A DNA stretch of 64,000 nt, taken from contig CP136891.1 of assembly GCA_034359265.1 (NCBI GenBank), positions 82,664,001 through 82,728,000 on the forward strand. The letters run 5' to 3'. The translations under genes were made by a program, and so were the position numbers. Below are positions 37,440 to 50,999 of the stretch, in pieces; the first letter of the stretch is position 1, and each line of letters opens with the position of its first letter. The notes below the pieces were generated by a model. That model searched no databases, was not told the DNA's origin, and saw only the letters and a list, made by a program, of their open reading frames with translations. Source of the DNA: Canna indica. Lineage: Eukaryota; Streptophyta; Magnoliopsida; Zingiberales; Cannaceae.

Positions 37440-38930
37440 CGGAGAGAGGGGCGACGACTTCATCAGAAAAGGTGATTCGGATCCCAAAGCTGAGGAAACC
37501 TCATCGAATGGAGGGGCTGATCAGCTTGATCAACAATCTGCGTGGATAAGGGATTCAAACATGGAGGTTGTGTTCAAACCTAATGAATGGAAATATGGCG
37601 GACCAGTGAGATGTTGGACAAATCTGTTTCGTCGAGTAGATCCTGACTCTAATTGGAGGGATTCAAAGGACATTGCTGAGAAAATCAATAAAATTTAGAA
37701 TAACACGAAGGGAAGAATCAGAATCGAGGAATCTGATTTGGAAGAAGCTAGAAAGGGATGTGAACTTATTTTATACGGTAAGTTCTTTGGGAGAATTTCG
37801 CCTTTTGGTCTTGGGAAGATAAGCATGCCTAAAATTTGGAAAATCAAAGTGAATGTTAGTATTATCGACTTATCAGTAAGTTTTTATGCTTTCAAATTTG
37901 AAAATAAAGAGGACTATTGGGAAGTATATGCAGGGGGACTATGGTTTTTGAGAGGGCAGATTCTCTCTTTGATTCAATGGAAGAACAATTTCCAACCATG
38001 CCTAAAATTTGAAAAATCAAAGTGAATGTTAGTATTATCGACTTATCAGCAAGTTTTTATGCTTTCAAATTTGAAAATAAAGAGGACTATTGGGAAGTAT
38101 ATGCAGGGGGGACTATGGTTTTTGAGAGGGCAGATTCTCTCTTTGATTTAATGGAAGAATAATTTCCAACCATTATTGAAAAAAATAGATGAAATTTCAG
38201 TTTGGGTCCAACTCCCTGGCTTGCCTTATGAGTATCTCAATAAGAATCTTCCTCAAATAGCAACAGCTGTTGGCAAACCTTTAAGGTTTGATAATTTCAC
38301 TCAAAAGGGGGAACGAGAAAAATTTGCCAGATTTTGCGTGATGTTGAACAGTAAGAAACCAATTCAACAGAGTTTTTGGATACACACTGCTTTTGGTAGT
38401 TTTTTCAGTCAATTGCCTATGAAAACTTACCTCTGATTTGCTTTAATTGTGGTAAAGTCGGGCATGATGAGAGAAATTGTGGTATGTTAATTGAAAGGGA
38501 GGATAAAATCAAAGATAAGAAGGAGGAGCTACTGTCGAGGAGAATGGAGGTCTGCTAGGGTCCTGGATTCAAGTAAATAGAAGGAAGAAATCTCTACAAA
38601 ACAAAAAAATGAATAAGTCAGTAAATGGCAATCCGTTTAGAGTTTTGGATAATCCAACATTTGAAGATGAAGCAGCTAAGTCAGATTTCATAAAAGAAGA
38701 TGAGCAGAATCAGGATTTCAAAAAAAACTTGAGCAATAGTAGTGGAGAAGGTAAGAATTCTTTGTTGAAAAAAAAAAGTTGTAGTGGACATGGAAATTGA
38801 CAGAAAGGCCATCAGTAAGGGGATCATTAATTTAGAGCAGTCTGAAGCAAAAAAGTCAGAGACTCAAGCTAAGAAGAATTCAGTGTTGGAGGAAGTGGGA
38901 GAAAAGGAACTAATGGTTGCTAAGGAAGGG
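37440..38930 (+). pseudogene. LINE ORF1 (gag-like, DUF4283 and zinc knuckle), broken
   Basis: The frame from about 37560 (MEVVFKPNEWKYGGPVRCWT) has an in-frame TAG near 37697 and then resumes with IRIEESDLEEARKGCEL. A DUF4283-like region follows (FFGRISPFGLGKIS). The segment IDEISVWVQLPGLPYEYLNK continues the domain after an internal duplication, and CFNCGKVGHDERNC (about 38444-38482) is the CCHC nucleic-acid-binding knuckle. Known: such ORF1 proteins package LINE RNA. The frame is broken by stops and by a 173-bp duplication. Confidence 0.8.
37824..38169 (+). repeat. 173-bp tandem duplication inside LINE ORF1
   Basis: The segment starting CATGCCTAAAATTTG occurs at 37824 and again at 37997, nearly identical through GAATAATTTCCAAC or GAACAATTTCCAAC. 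The copies differ at a few bases and one extra G. It disrupts ORF1, so it arose after, or together with, loss of function. Confidence 0.9.
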
Positions 38931-39334
38931 TGTTAGGCCAAAAGTAATGGATCAGAAGGGATCTTAGAATTCAATGCCAAAAGAGTAGACACAGTGTTGA
39001 TGGATAATAAAGTAGACTCAGGAATTGCAGGAAATGAGTTATATATATTGTCAGAAAAATTGTCTGCTTCACTTAGGAGAATATTGGAAAATGAAAATAC
39101 GGAAGATGATTTTGTAGAAGAGGATTATTGTCCAGAATCTTTAAGAGAAAAAAAGAGAGAAAATGTAAAATACAGAAGATGAAGTGATAGCAGTTGCAAG
39201 CTTTTTAATATTTCTGTGGAATATAAAGGGAGCAAAATAAAAAAGAAAAGTTTCTAAAGAATATGAAGCTCTAAAAGGTGATGAGGACCCTAGCAATGTA
39301 AGAGGCAGTGAGGATAACTCTACACATTAATAAG

Positions 39335-42300
39335 ATGAAGGTAATCTCATGGAATATTAGAGGGGCTCGAAAGAAAGGAGCTTTAGCTTTTTTTATGGAA
39401 CATAGTGAAGAGTAACAATGTTGATTTGATAGTTTTACAAGAAATTCACTTGCTTAAAACTGAAGCTGATGAGTTCTTACTCAGATATAGAAGGATTTGG
39501 GATGGTGTTTTTTTTTCTAATAATAAAAGAGCATGAGGTATTATGTTGATGTGGAAAAAAATGACAATGGATGTTAGATGCATCTATATGAATGAGCAGT
39601 GTATTAATTATGTTGCTAAATATTTAGATAGTCCTGCTTTTTTAATATTTGGTATATATGCTAGTATCAATTACTGTAAAAGGAAACTATTGTGGGAGCT
39701 GCTCAGTGAAGTTAAAGTTGAACAAGTTCCATGGTTGATTTTAGGAGATATGAACTGTATAAGAGAAGGGAAAGAGAAACAAGGAGGCAATCCTTTTTCT
39801 TATAGTAATGCAGTGTCAGACTTCAACTCATTCATAGAAGATACATAATTATTTGAAGCCGATTTTACATGACATCAATTTACATGGTCCAATAATAGAC
39901 AAGGGGCTGCTAGAATTCAAGCCAGGCTTGACAGAGTCTTATACAGTGGTGAATGGCTAGAGATGAATTATGAAATAAAAGTAAAACACTTGCAGAAAAT
40001 TGAGTCGGATCACAGACCTCTTCTGGTATGCTATGAGAAAGAAAATAGAGACAAAATTGGGGAGAAACCTTTTATTGTTGAACATTATTGGTTTGATCAT
40101 GAACAGTTTAAGAAGGTGATTAAGGAAAATTAGAATTGTGTGACCAATTCGAATGAGTCAATAGCAGAAAGACAAAGCAGATTGGTTGTTACTCTAACCA
40201 AGTGGAATAAGAGTTATGTAGGAGACTTAGAAAGTAAGCTGAAAGAGTGTCTGTTTAAATTGGAAGATCTGGAAAATAAAGATTCGGAAGGATGGTTGAC
40301 TGAAGCTGAAAGCACGCAGATGGACATAATTGCAAGGAAGGCTAGTGCTCTATCAAGGCAGATTCATCTAAAATGGTGATCTAAGGCAAGGTGCAAATTG
40401 ATTGAGGAATGGGAGAAAATACTAAGTTTTTTCATAACTTGGTAAAGATAAAAAGGAGAAGAAATAAAATTGTGAGTGTTGAAGTGGAGGATTATGTTGT
40501 TATTGGAAACACTGAGATTGTAAATGCATTTGTTGATTGGTATAAAAAGCTGTGGGAATTTTCAGGGAATTCAAATGTAAATTTAGCAGTAATTGATATG
40601 TTTGAATGGAAGAAAATTTCTGAGGAAGGCAGGTTATTGGAGGAGAGTTTTAATGAGAAAGAAATCTGGAATGCGATAAATTCATTGGGAAGGGGTAAAA
40701 GCCCCGGTAGTGATGGGTATATTCTAGAGTTCTACATACATTGTCGGGAGGAGATTAAAGAAACAGTGATGAATGAAATGACAAAAATACATAAGATTGG
40801 TCAAATTCCTAAGGTGTAGAAGGAAACTAGACTTGTAATGATACCTAAAATAGAAAAACCAAAGAAGGTGTCTGATTTTAGACCAATATCATTATGCAAT
40901 GCTATTTACAAAATCTTCGTAAAAGTTTTGATGAATAGGATCAGAAGTAGTCTGAATAAGATTATTGGAAGAGAGCAACATGCTTTTGTTCCTGACAGAT
41001 GTTCACATGATAGCATTCTGATTCTAAATAAAATTGTTTTCAAAACTTATATGGCCAAAGCAAAATATCCTCTGTTGGTAGTAAAGATAGACCTTGAAAA
41101 GGCCTATGATAGAGTGGACTGGAAGGTAGTCCTAAGAGTATTGGAATGCATAAGTTTTCCTGAAAAGTTTAGAACTTGGATAAAAGCTTGCATGGAAGGA
41201 ATTGTGTTCCATTGTAAGGTGAATGGTGTGAAGTCAAGAAGTTTTGTAAGTAAAAAAGGGATTAGATAGGGAGACCCTTGTCTTCCTATCTATTCATAAT
41301 CTTGGAACAATTATTAACTGAGATGATGGATTGGGCAGTCAGGGAGAAAAAGATAGATTGTTTCAAAGTTGGAGATAACATTGTTAGACATATGCTATTT
41401 GCAGATGATATGATATTTTTTATTAAAGAAAATAAAAAATCCTGCAAAAATATGAGAGATCTTCTAAATCAGTATTGTCATATAACTGGACAGAAGGTGA
41501 ATTTGAGAAAGTCAAAAATCTTTTTCCCTGAACATACATGCAGTCAGACAAGACAAATGGTTGGGGAGGTACGAAATTTTAAGATAGAGTTAGTGCAGAA
41601 AGCAAAAGAGAGGGTCGACTCCTGGGCAGGTAGCATGTTATCATATGCTGGTAAGTGTGTGATGCTGAATTCAGTAGTAAATGCATTACCAATTCATTCA
41701 TTAATGACCTCTTGGGTGAGCAATGAAGCTGTTAATAGTTTGGTGAAATTGGAAAGGAATTATTTTTGGGCTGGGAAAGGTAACAAGGTCTCGGCTAAGA
41801 TGATAAGCTGGGATGTTATTACATGAAACAGAAATTGTGGAGGTTTGGGGATAAGAGATTTGAATGTTATAAGGAAGACTGCTTTGGCTAAAAGGATTTT
41901 ACACTGGCTAAATAAGGAAGAAAGCTGCTGGAGTCAAATGCTGAACCGTCAAAAAACCATTTGGCACCCTTGGATGAATAATTGGGGGAAGAATATATCT
42001 TGGATTGGAAAAGCTATTGTAGAGAATTTGAAATGTTTGAGAGAAGGATTGAAAAAATGTGTGGGAAATGATAAAGAGACTGCTATATGGGCTGATCCTT
42101 GGCTTAATACTATACCTCTGAATTTGTGGCCAACCTATATCAATGTAACAAAATTGGAGAAGATGGAGTTGGTCTGTGATCTAATCGAGGGATGTGGTTA
42201 GAAAATTGAAATTTTGGAGAGATGTTTTAGAAAGGAACTGATTATGAGTATTGAAGAAATAGATGTTAATAATCTGGTAATGATAGTTGGGTGTGGATCC

Positions 42301-43700
42301 ATAGTAGAGATGGTAGACTGTCTTCAAAAGCTGCTTACTGCTACTTGAAAGAAAATATGACAGTGGATACAAGTTCAAATTTTGATCCTGATTTTAACTG
42401 GAGAAGAATTTGGAAGCTAAAAATACAGGAAATGACTAAGATTTTTCTCTGGAAGATGATCTGGAATAGATTGCCAACTGCTGCATGGTTTAGTAAATTC
42501 TCAGGTATTTAACCTAATGCTTGCCATGTATGTAACAAAATAGTTGATGAAAGTAAGCATATTCTTATTGATTGTGAGTTTGCTGCAAACTATTGGTGCT
42601 TGGCTGGCAGGAAGCTTGGTTTTGATTTTAAACCAAAGGATAGCTGGGTAAAAGGGAGTTGGTTAAAAGAATGTGAGGAACTTGATAATGATTCAGGAGA
42701 GCTCTTAGTTAACTTCATTGCGATTTCTCTCTGGTTAATTTGGAAGAATAGGTGCATGTCAAAGCATGAAGGCAAAAAAGAAGGGTTATACATCTTATTT
42801 TCTAAAGCTTGTAGAGAGGTTTTAGAGTATAAAGCTAAGAAGAAAGTTGAAACTAGGCTTACTAATCAGGCTCAGGAAAAGAATACTTGGGTTCAGAATG
42901 TAACTGGATCTACTGATAATGAAATGACTATGTTCTGTGATGCATCATGGAAGGATGGAAGATGGGCTGGAGTTGGATTTATGCTGACAGTTGGTAGAAC
43001 TTGGAAAGTAATTGGGTCAGGGATCACAAGAGCTTGTTCACCTTTAAAAGCTGAATTGTTATCTATATGGTATGAACTAGACAATGTGAGGAAGAAAAAT
43101 ATATATCTGGATAGAATTTATTCTGATTGCAAAGAAGTGATTGAGATATTAAATAGAGAGAAGTCTATACCTTGGGATATGAAGATGTTAGTTCATAATG
43201 TGTTGAAGCTGGGAAGCGAGTTGGGTGTTAGTAGATGGGTGTTTTTTCAGCAGAATGGAGAATGGTGTAGCTAATGCTGCGGCCAAAGTTGGTTTATATG
43301 GCAAAACTACAAGTATATGGAGCAGCATTAAGAATGTCTCTGATAATATTGATTTGGTTAATTTTTCATGTAATGATTGGTTTTTAAATTTCTTGAATAA
43401 TTTTTGTTATAAGGATTTGATATGCAGTAGAGTGGTGGATGTAGAGGAGAGTTCATTCAATGTAAATACAGTTGATGAAACTGTTAGTAAGGCTGGAGAT
43501 GAAAATGATAGTAGGCTGAGTGCAAGTAGGGAGGCTATAATTGTTAGCAGTGAGACTTGTATAGTTGAGAATGGTGTAAGGTTGGAGATGAAAGTTAATA
43601 AAAGTTTCAAGTCTCAAGAGGAAATGTATTCTTGCACTTTTGAAGGCGAGGAAAGTACGGCTATCAGTCATCTGCTTCCTCTACCCTCTCAATTGAGCGA
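39335..43700 (+). pseudogene. LINE ORF2: endonuclease, reverse transcriptase, zf-RVT, RNase H; broken
   Basis: ORF2 starts near ATG 39335 with MKVISWNIRGARKKGALAFF, the apurinic endonuclease start. WLILGDMNC (about 39733) and ESDHRPLLV (about 40003) are later endonuclease motifs. Reverse transcriptase: SDFRPISLCNAIYKIF (40870), VVKIDLEKAYDRVDW (41080), then GIR-stop-GDPC, where TAG stands for the usual Gln, and MLFADDMIFF (41390), the F-A-D-D active site. A zf-RVT region follows (about 42410-42600, CHVCNK...H...C). The RNase H region is MTMFCDASWKDG, SPLKAELLSIW and IYSDCKEVIEIL (42925-43150). In-frame stops occur near 39414, 40132, 40377, 40817, 41266, 41824, 42199 and 42510. Known: ORF2 performs target-primed reverse transcription; a C-terminal RNase H is a feature of some plant L1 lineages. 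This copy cannot make the enzyme. Confidence 0.87.
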
Positions 43701-44059
43701 GGAGTGACTTTTTCTTGAACTGTTTTATGTAATGACAAGACTTTTCTTACATATTTATGTAATGACAAGACTTTTCTTAAAAACAATAGCCGTGCAGACT
43801 GAAGAGAATAGAAATAGAAAGACAGATATGAAGAAAAAATAAGATTAAATAAGGGGCAACAAGTACAAACCAGCAATATTACAAAATATTAACAACCATT
43901 AAAAAGTGTGCAGTAGAAGTTGCAAGTGAATTAGAGCTGTTTATTATTCTTTCGAAGCATTTCTTTTATCTTTTTTTAACCAGATGAACTAGTGCCAAGC
44001 TAATATCAATTTGAAATTACATTGATTAAGTTCATTGATGGCACTTCTGCCAACTCTTG

Positions 44060-44112
44060 CGAGTATCTATATCTATATCTATATATTTTATATTTATCTA
44101 TATCTATATATA
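44060..44112. repeat. CTATAT microsatellite-like tract
   Basis: Repeats of CTATAT and related hexamers (ATCTATATCTATATCTATATAT) at the start of a very AT-rich region. Confidence 0.75.
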
Positions 44113-44242
44113 CTTAAAAGTCAAATCGTAATAATTATTTTTTGTCAAGTGTCAAAAATAGAAGTTATCCATGTGGATCAAGTTCTGAATTTCATATGAT
44201 TTTTTTCATTTTTATACAATAATTTCGTAAAATAATTAATTA

Positions 44243-44462
44243 TAAATTATTTAATGTGTCACGTTTTACAATAATTTTTTTTCTCATTTGTTTGCATCAA
44301 TTTCAATAAAATTTAAATATTAAATTATAATAAAGTATTCATTATAAATCTGTAAATTATTTAATGTGTCACGTTTTACAATAATATTTTTTTTTCATTT
44401 ATCTGCATCAATTCCAATAAGATTTAAATATTAAATTATAATAAAGTATTCATTACAAATCT
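44243..44462. repeat. 110-bp tandem duplication
   Basis: The unit TAAATTATTTAATGTGTCACG... occurs at 44243-44352 and 44353-44462 with a few substitutions (CAATTTCAATAAAATT versus CAATTCCAATAAGATT). Older than the 60-bp repeat at 33190 because it has diverged. Confidence 0.85.
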
Positions 44463-47050
44463 CCCTAATATATTTAGATCTTAGAAAAAATAATCAGAAT
44501 GACATCTTAATAATAATGAAAAAAAACTAATGCGGCAGAACATTAAATTTTTTAGGTTATTTATATAAATTGCATTAGTTTTAATATTTTCTCCTCGTTA
44601 TAAATAAAATAATTTTTAATATTAATAAATATCCCATCATATTTAACTTATATATTTATTATATTTTATATTTTTTTAATTAGTGATAAAATAATTTACA
44701 AAATTAACAAAATAAAATATAATCATTTCAAATTTATTATTAATATTATTAATGGAACGATAACAATAATTTTCAACGTAACAATGATAGTATTTTTAAC
44801 ATTTACATTATATATATATATTTTATTTTTTTCTATTGATAAAAAAATGAATCATATTAGAACTAATGAAATTTTATATAAATAATCTGAAAAATAATAA
44901 ATCTTAATAAAATAAGTTTATTTGAAATTCATTTTTAATATTTGGATTTTATGTAATAATAGCAAAAAATAATATTTGTAATCGTTAAATTTGAATATCA
45001 ATTATTTTAACACGCGATTATATTATTATTATTTATAATGATAAGAAAATATTAAAATTCAATGTTTAAGTTTGATTCTATTTTCTATATTAATGAAATA
45101 ATTAAAATAATTATGAATAATACACATAATAGAATAAGTTAATTTCAAATCTATTATTTATAATAGGATTTGATGTAATGACAACATCAATTTTCAAAGC
45201 AGTTTACTACTATAATTCATCAACAAGTGAAAGATTAAATTTTGGCAAAAAATTATTAGATCTTGGTCATTATTACAAATTTATACTATCATTAATAGTT
45301 AGAGTAAGAATTCTTTTCCGTTTTTAATATTGCACTTTTTTTATCTACTCTTATTTGAAGCTAATTAAGTGAATATAAAGATGTAAAGAGAGGTGAGACT
45401 TTGGAGAGCGGTAAAATTATATACATGCAATTAAAGAGAGAGATTTAATTATGGAGGATGTTGAGGAGACGTGGACTTCATTAGTTACTCAATCATATTT
45501 AAATATAAAAGTTAATTTAAATTCTAACTAATTATAAATTTAAATTGTCAGTCACAATTACAACTAATATTAATGATAAAATAATGCACAACAATTTAAG
45601 ATTATATTTAAAAATTCACAAAATTATGAAATATTCAAAAAAATATAAAGTTGAGTAGACGTGGACTTCATTAATATTAAATCATATTTAAATATAAAAA
45701 TTAATTTAAATTTCAAATAAATTTAAATTGACAATTACGATTAAAGTTAATAATCATATAATAATGCACAATAATTAAATATATAAAAAGAGAAAAATAT
45801 ATTAAATTATATTTAAAATTATTTAAAATAAATAAATATGATAAAAAAATCTAAAATTATTATGTCAAACAAATTTCATTTTGAATGTGTCACATGATCT
45901 TTTTGATTATTGCTTATATATATATACACTAGCTTATCGTGTTGTCCAATTGGGAAATATGAAAAAACAAGATTTGATGTTACGTAAAAGTAATTGGAAA
46001 AGTATCAATTAAATATTTGTCCTCTTGCCGGTCAATAAAAATTTTAAAATATTAGGTGAAGCGGAATGAATTATCAAAAGAAAATGGAGGAAAAATAAAA
46101 TTTAAAATTTAAGCATGCATAATTAATAAGATTTGAAAATTCAAAAATTAAGTCGACATAATTAATTAATAGTTGTTATATACAGTAAGCATGCATAATA
46201 AATTAAGAATGTCCCTAAAAAATGAGGGAAAGATAAAATTTGAAAATTTAGCAATCATAATTTGTTGGATTTAAAATTAGGTAGGTCTAATTAATTCAAA
46301 ATAAAATTTGAAAATTAAACATGTATAATTAATTGGATTCAAAATTTTGAATATTAAGCAAATATAATTAATTAATGGTTGTCTTATATAGTAAACATGC
46401 ATAACAAATTAAGAATGTGCTTAAATAAAATGAACGAAAAATAAAATTTAAAAATTAAGCAAACCTAATTAATTGAATTTGGAAATTTGAAAATTAAACC
46501 GACATAATTAATTATGAGAAATAAAGTTCAAAAATTAAGAAGACATGATTAATTAGTTGAAAATTTGGAAATTAAGCAAACATAATTAATTATCAAAATA
46601 ATTAATTATGGGAATGTAAAATTTGAAAATTAAGGTGCATAATTATTTGGATTCAAAAATTTAAAATTTTTAGCACGCATAAGTAATTACAAAAATAATT
46701 AATTATAGAAAAATAAAATTTGAAAATTAAATAGGCATAATTAATTGGATTCAAAATTTAGAAATTAAGCACACATAATTAATTGGATTCAAAATTTAGA
46801 AATTAAGCACACATAATTAATTACCAAAATAAATAATTATGTGAAAATAAAATTTAAAAATCAAGGATACATGACCAATTTGATTCAAAAATTTAAAAAT
46901 TAAGTAGACATAATTAATTACCAAAATTAAATGAACGAAAAAATAAATATAAAAATTAAACAGACATAATTAATTCCTAAAATAAAATAGAAGGAAAATA
47001 AAATTCAAAAATTAAGCGTGCATAATTAATTGGATTCAGAAATATGAAAA
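44463..47050. repeat. Very AT-rich region with degenerate tandem repeats
   Basis: No coding frame. From about 46080 to 47050 a degenerate array recurs with words CATAATTAATT, GGATTCAAAAT, AAAATTTGAAAATTAAG and AATTAAGCACACATAATTAA. Two adjacent 38-bp units at about 46736-46811 are nearly identical. This looks like decayed satellite or element-derived repeats. Confidence 0.7.
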
Positions 47051-47762
47051 ATTAATTCAAAAATCAAGATTATGGTTTTGTTTTCAAGGGCATTCTCATA
47101 TTTTCTCTCGGTGTCCTCCGCCCTCTCAAATGTGTCTCCAGAAGTTATAATTAATCAATAATATTTTTCATGTTTACAATAATTAGACCCACTATATACA
47201 TTAATTAGAATTGTTCATCAATCAATTAAGATTTTAATTAGGACCAATTATAAAAATAAATAGACTAATTTAAAATTTAACTTTTAAATTAAGATTACTC
47301 TAATATTTGTTTAAGTTCTTAATTTTTATACTGGTTAAAATAATAGAAGCCAGTGTTTATTGATTAAGTTGGAAGAAGCTGCCAACCCTCATGTGAGAAA
47401 ATGCAATTATCGAAGATATATGTGTGATTCTTGTTCAACGTCGCACAACACAACGCTTGAATTCTCCTTTTGATCAATCAGTATTTCATGAGTAGTCTTC
47501 TCCTAATTCATAATCATCCGAAGATTGAGATATATCTATTGGGTGAAATCTTTGGTTGCCAAATAAAAACACATAATTTGAATGTATTCTGGCCTTATTA
47601 ATGCATGGCCACATAAGTTCTGTTATGAAATCCGATTTGGTGTAATGATTGCTACTTGATCAATTAAGTATTTCTTTTCTGTGAAAAAATATTTACACAA
47701 GGCTCTATCCCACTGCGGTTACAAAACCTGCCAATGATGGCTTGTTGTGTTCTTTAATTGCC

Positions 47763-50700
47763 TTTTTTTTTTTTTTTTTTTTTTTTTTGGAAAGAGAATC
47801 TTGCATTCATTCAAAAGATTTAAAGGGAATACAAGTAAAGGAAGAGAAGAGAAAATAAAGCAGTAAAAATACAGAGTGGAAGCACCTAACCTCGGACCGA
47901 GGCGATAGCAGAAAAAAGATATTTACAGACAGGCTCACAAGTATATCTTTAAGAAGACAACAGCCTTTGAGACCACACTAAACACCAAGCTACTTGATTG
48001 CTGGAAGCAGCGCAGATTGCGCTCAAACCAGATAAACCAACACCAAACATACTGCAGGCGGAAGCGGGCAAGGCTCGCACGCCTAGACACGGGGTGGGAT
48101 CCGCGGTTGGGCGACCAACACAAGGAGAACCAGGGATGGTGCAGATGAGCTAGAAACAGTCGCCAACCTTCGCGGGAGAAAGAACAGCGGCTGAACAAGT
48201 GAACATGAGTTTCTGGTTGAGATCGACAGAGCTGGCAGAGGGGGTCCACGACCATATCCATACGAATGAGTCTATCTTTTGTAAGCAGCCGCTTTCTAGT
48301 TTTGAGACAACCGAATATGGAGATCTTAGGAGCAATGTTGGATTGCCATAGGAAGGGATAGAAGAAGTCCTTGACACCCCTAAAATTGAGCAGCCAATAT
48401 AAGGATCTAGTGGAGAAGAAGCCATCCGTAGCCCATCTCCAAACCAAGGCATCATCACCCGAAGAGCTCTGGAGATGCTGAAGATCCACCAACATGCTGG
48501 AAAGAAGATAACTGGATGTCCCAACCTAGAAATGTACCAGAGGAATCCACAGTACGTGCTTCAAAAATGGTGATGTCTGGCATCATGACGAGCTGAAAAA
48601 TCTCCGGATATAGCTCCTCTAGAGTCCCTCTGCCCAGCCAGTTGTCCTTCCAGAGTCTGACGATCTTCCCCTCGCCAACCTGGAAGCGAATGCTGGAAAG
48701 GAAGACATGTTGAAGCTTAGCAATGCTCCTCCAAATTGGGGACAAGGTAGTGAGCCTCCAGGCATCCGACCAAGAGCGGTCACCCAATAAAGCCATCACA
48801 ATCGGAGACCAGGGAAGCTTTTTCTTAATCGCAAGTCTCCAGAGCCAGGAACCGAGCCTAGCAAGATTATGAGCTTGAAGATCCAAGATACCAAGACCCC
48901 CAGTCTCCTAAGAACACGTTAAATGGTCCAATCTAATCAAAGATATTGAAGACCCCCCAGATGAATCCAAACCGGACCAAAAGAACCTCCGCCGTCTCTT
49001 ATCGATTTCGCGGATAACCCAAATCGGAGCTTTGAAAATCGAGAGCATGTAAGCTGACTGAGAAGATAAAGCACTATTGATGAGAGCTAGTCTGCCGGCC
49101 CTTGAAAGGAGCTTGCCTTGCCACCCGTTGAGTTTGTTGTCAAATTTTGAGATGAGGCACCTCCAATCAGTTTTACAAGGAGGACCCCTTAATAGGGGAA
49201 GGCCAAGATATGAGGTGGGGAGAACACCCCCAAGACAGCCGAAGCACTCAGCAAGAGAGGAGACAACATCAGGATCCCCACCAAGGTGCATCAAACGGGT
49301 CTTTTGGTAGTTCACCTTGAGGCCCGATGCTAACTCAAAGCAATGCAGGATGCGACGTAGGTTTTGAATGCTAGTGATATCACAAGAGCTGAAGAGGACC
49401 AAGTCATCGACGAAAAGAGAATGCGTGATACCTCCCTCGACATGATCCTGAAGGACACCTTTGATGAGGCCAAGGCGGGCCGCCCTATCAATGAGACGGG
49501 AGAGGCTATCCATTACCAAATTAAAAAGGAACGGGGAGAGAGGATTCCCTTGGCGGACGCCCCGATGGTGGAGGAAAGGAAAGCCAAGCTCCCCATTGAT
49601 GATCAGCTCAGACTCAGAGCTGCTAAGGAGAACTTTTATCTAGTCGAGCCATCTAATTGGGAAACCCCGAGCCACAAGCATGCCCAATAGAAAGTCCCAG
49701 TTAACTGAATCAAAAGCCTTCTGAAAATCTACTTTGATAAAAATTCCATCCTCATGCCATCGCCTGCAACCCTATATGCATTCGGAGACCGTCATATATG
49801 AGTCAAGAGAGCTTTGACCCGATCTGAAAGCACCCTGATGGATGCCAACCATGCCATTAAGAAGGGGGGACAATCGCCTTGCAAGGACTTTAGAGAAGAT
49901 TCGGATCAGACTGTGCTCTAGGCTGATAGGACGATAGTCTGAGGCCGAGATCGTACCATCCTTCTTAGGAATCAGAACAATTATAGCCTTGTTGATGCGC
50001 CTTAACTCAGCGGGGTTGGAATGAAGATCATTGAAAATACTGAGAAGGTCCAATTTGATTGACTCCCAAAAGGCCAAGAAGAATTCCGAAGGGAGGCCGT
50101 CAGGCCCAGGGGCTTTAAAGGACCCCATAGATTTGGTAGCCGAGAGGATTTCCTCCATAGAGAAAGGAGAATCAAGGCTAACAGATGAGGGAAGACCATC
50201 CAATTGCAGGACGTCCCAATTGATATGAAGCAGGGGGGCAGAGTGACTCCCCAAGAGGTTGACGAAGAAAGATCGGAAGCAAGCGTGAATTAAGGCCAAA
50301 TCATAAATAGCGGAGTTTCCTGATTGAACAGAGTGAATCCAATTTCGCCTTCGATTGGCCGAAGCGCACTGATGGAAGAAGCGCGTGTTTGAATCACCCA
50401 ACGCGATCCATCGCTTTTTGGCCCGTTGAGCCAATATAGATCCTCCTTGCAGTATAGGGCATCTAAAGATCCTCTAGCAGCTTTGAGTTCCTCGATTTGC
50501 GAAGGAGAGAGCCTATTAACATCGGCAATATTATTAGAGGCCTCAATCTTCTGCTCGAGGAGCAATCGACGAGAGTTCCGTTGCTTTAAGAAGACAACTC
50601 TCCATTGCTTGATAGTCTTTCGAAGAGATTTCCAACAAGAAACCCAGGAGGCCGTGGAGTGCGGATTTGAGCGCGGCATCCAAGCGGCCTTGAATATCTG

Positions 50701-50995
50701 CTGGAATTCAGGGCATGTAAGCCAGAAGACCTCAAGGCCGAAGAAAGATTCCCCCAAGCCCCATCCCGCAGAATATCATCTTGATGGATCCACTGAAACC
50801 ACGAGATGTCCACCCGAACTGCATAACGGTGACGCTCCGCTACAGCGAAAATGGAGCGGGGAATAGAGTCAAGGGATCTTGCACGAATTTGAATCTTGCA
50901 GGAAGCAAGCTCCAGCCAATTTAAGGAATGCTCGTCCGCGGCAACAAAGTAGCCGAACGAGCTGACCAAACCAGAGAGTGAATCGGTGTTCTAGT
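47763..50995 (-). mobile_element. 5'-truncated L1-type LINE, minus strand, with poly(A) tail
   Basis: The plus strand begins with a T-run of about 26 at 47763-47788, which is the poly(A) tail of a minus-strand element. Reading from right to left there is part of an endonuclease, then reverse transcriptase and zf-RVT regions. ORF1 and the endonuclease start are missing, so it is 5'-truncated near 50990. Codon content is clearly GC-richer than in the 37.4 kb LINE, and the protein sequence is of a different subfamily. No convincing target duplication was found. Confidence 0.85.
47935..50969 (-). pseudogene. LINE ORF2 fragment: endonuclease end, reverse transcriptase, zf-RVT; broken
   Basis: Minus strand from 50969: an endonuclease-linker region; ALGDSNTRFFHQCASANRRR (50400); MGSFKAPGPDGLPSEFFLAF (50120); VLIPKKDGTISASDYRPISL (49975); GIHQGAFRSGQSSLDSYM (49840); then, after a break, SLFVDDLVLFSSCD with the V-D-D active-site motif (49410); SYLGLPLLRG (49210); and a zf-RVT domain with WQSNIAPKISIFGCLKTRKR and PLCQLCRSQPETHVHLFSRC (48350-48170). 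Several frame breaks separate the pieces (near 50430, 49772, 49519, 48908 and 48495). It has lost its 5' end and cannot mobilise itself. Confidence 0.85.
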
Positions 50996-50999
50996 GAGA

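Noticed and set aside
46080..47050. CRISPR-like array
   Set aside because: The units are AT-rich, overlapping and degenerate, with no unique spacers, and the DNA is eukaryotic.
49364..50866. Plus-strand frames of 108 and 146 codons
   Set aside because: Antisense to the LINE reverse transcriptase, whose motifs are on the minus strand.
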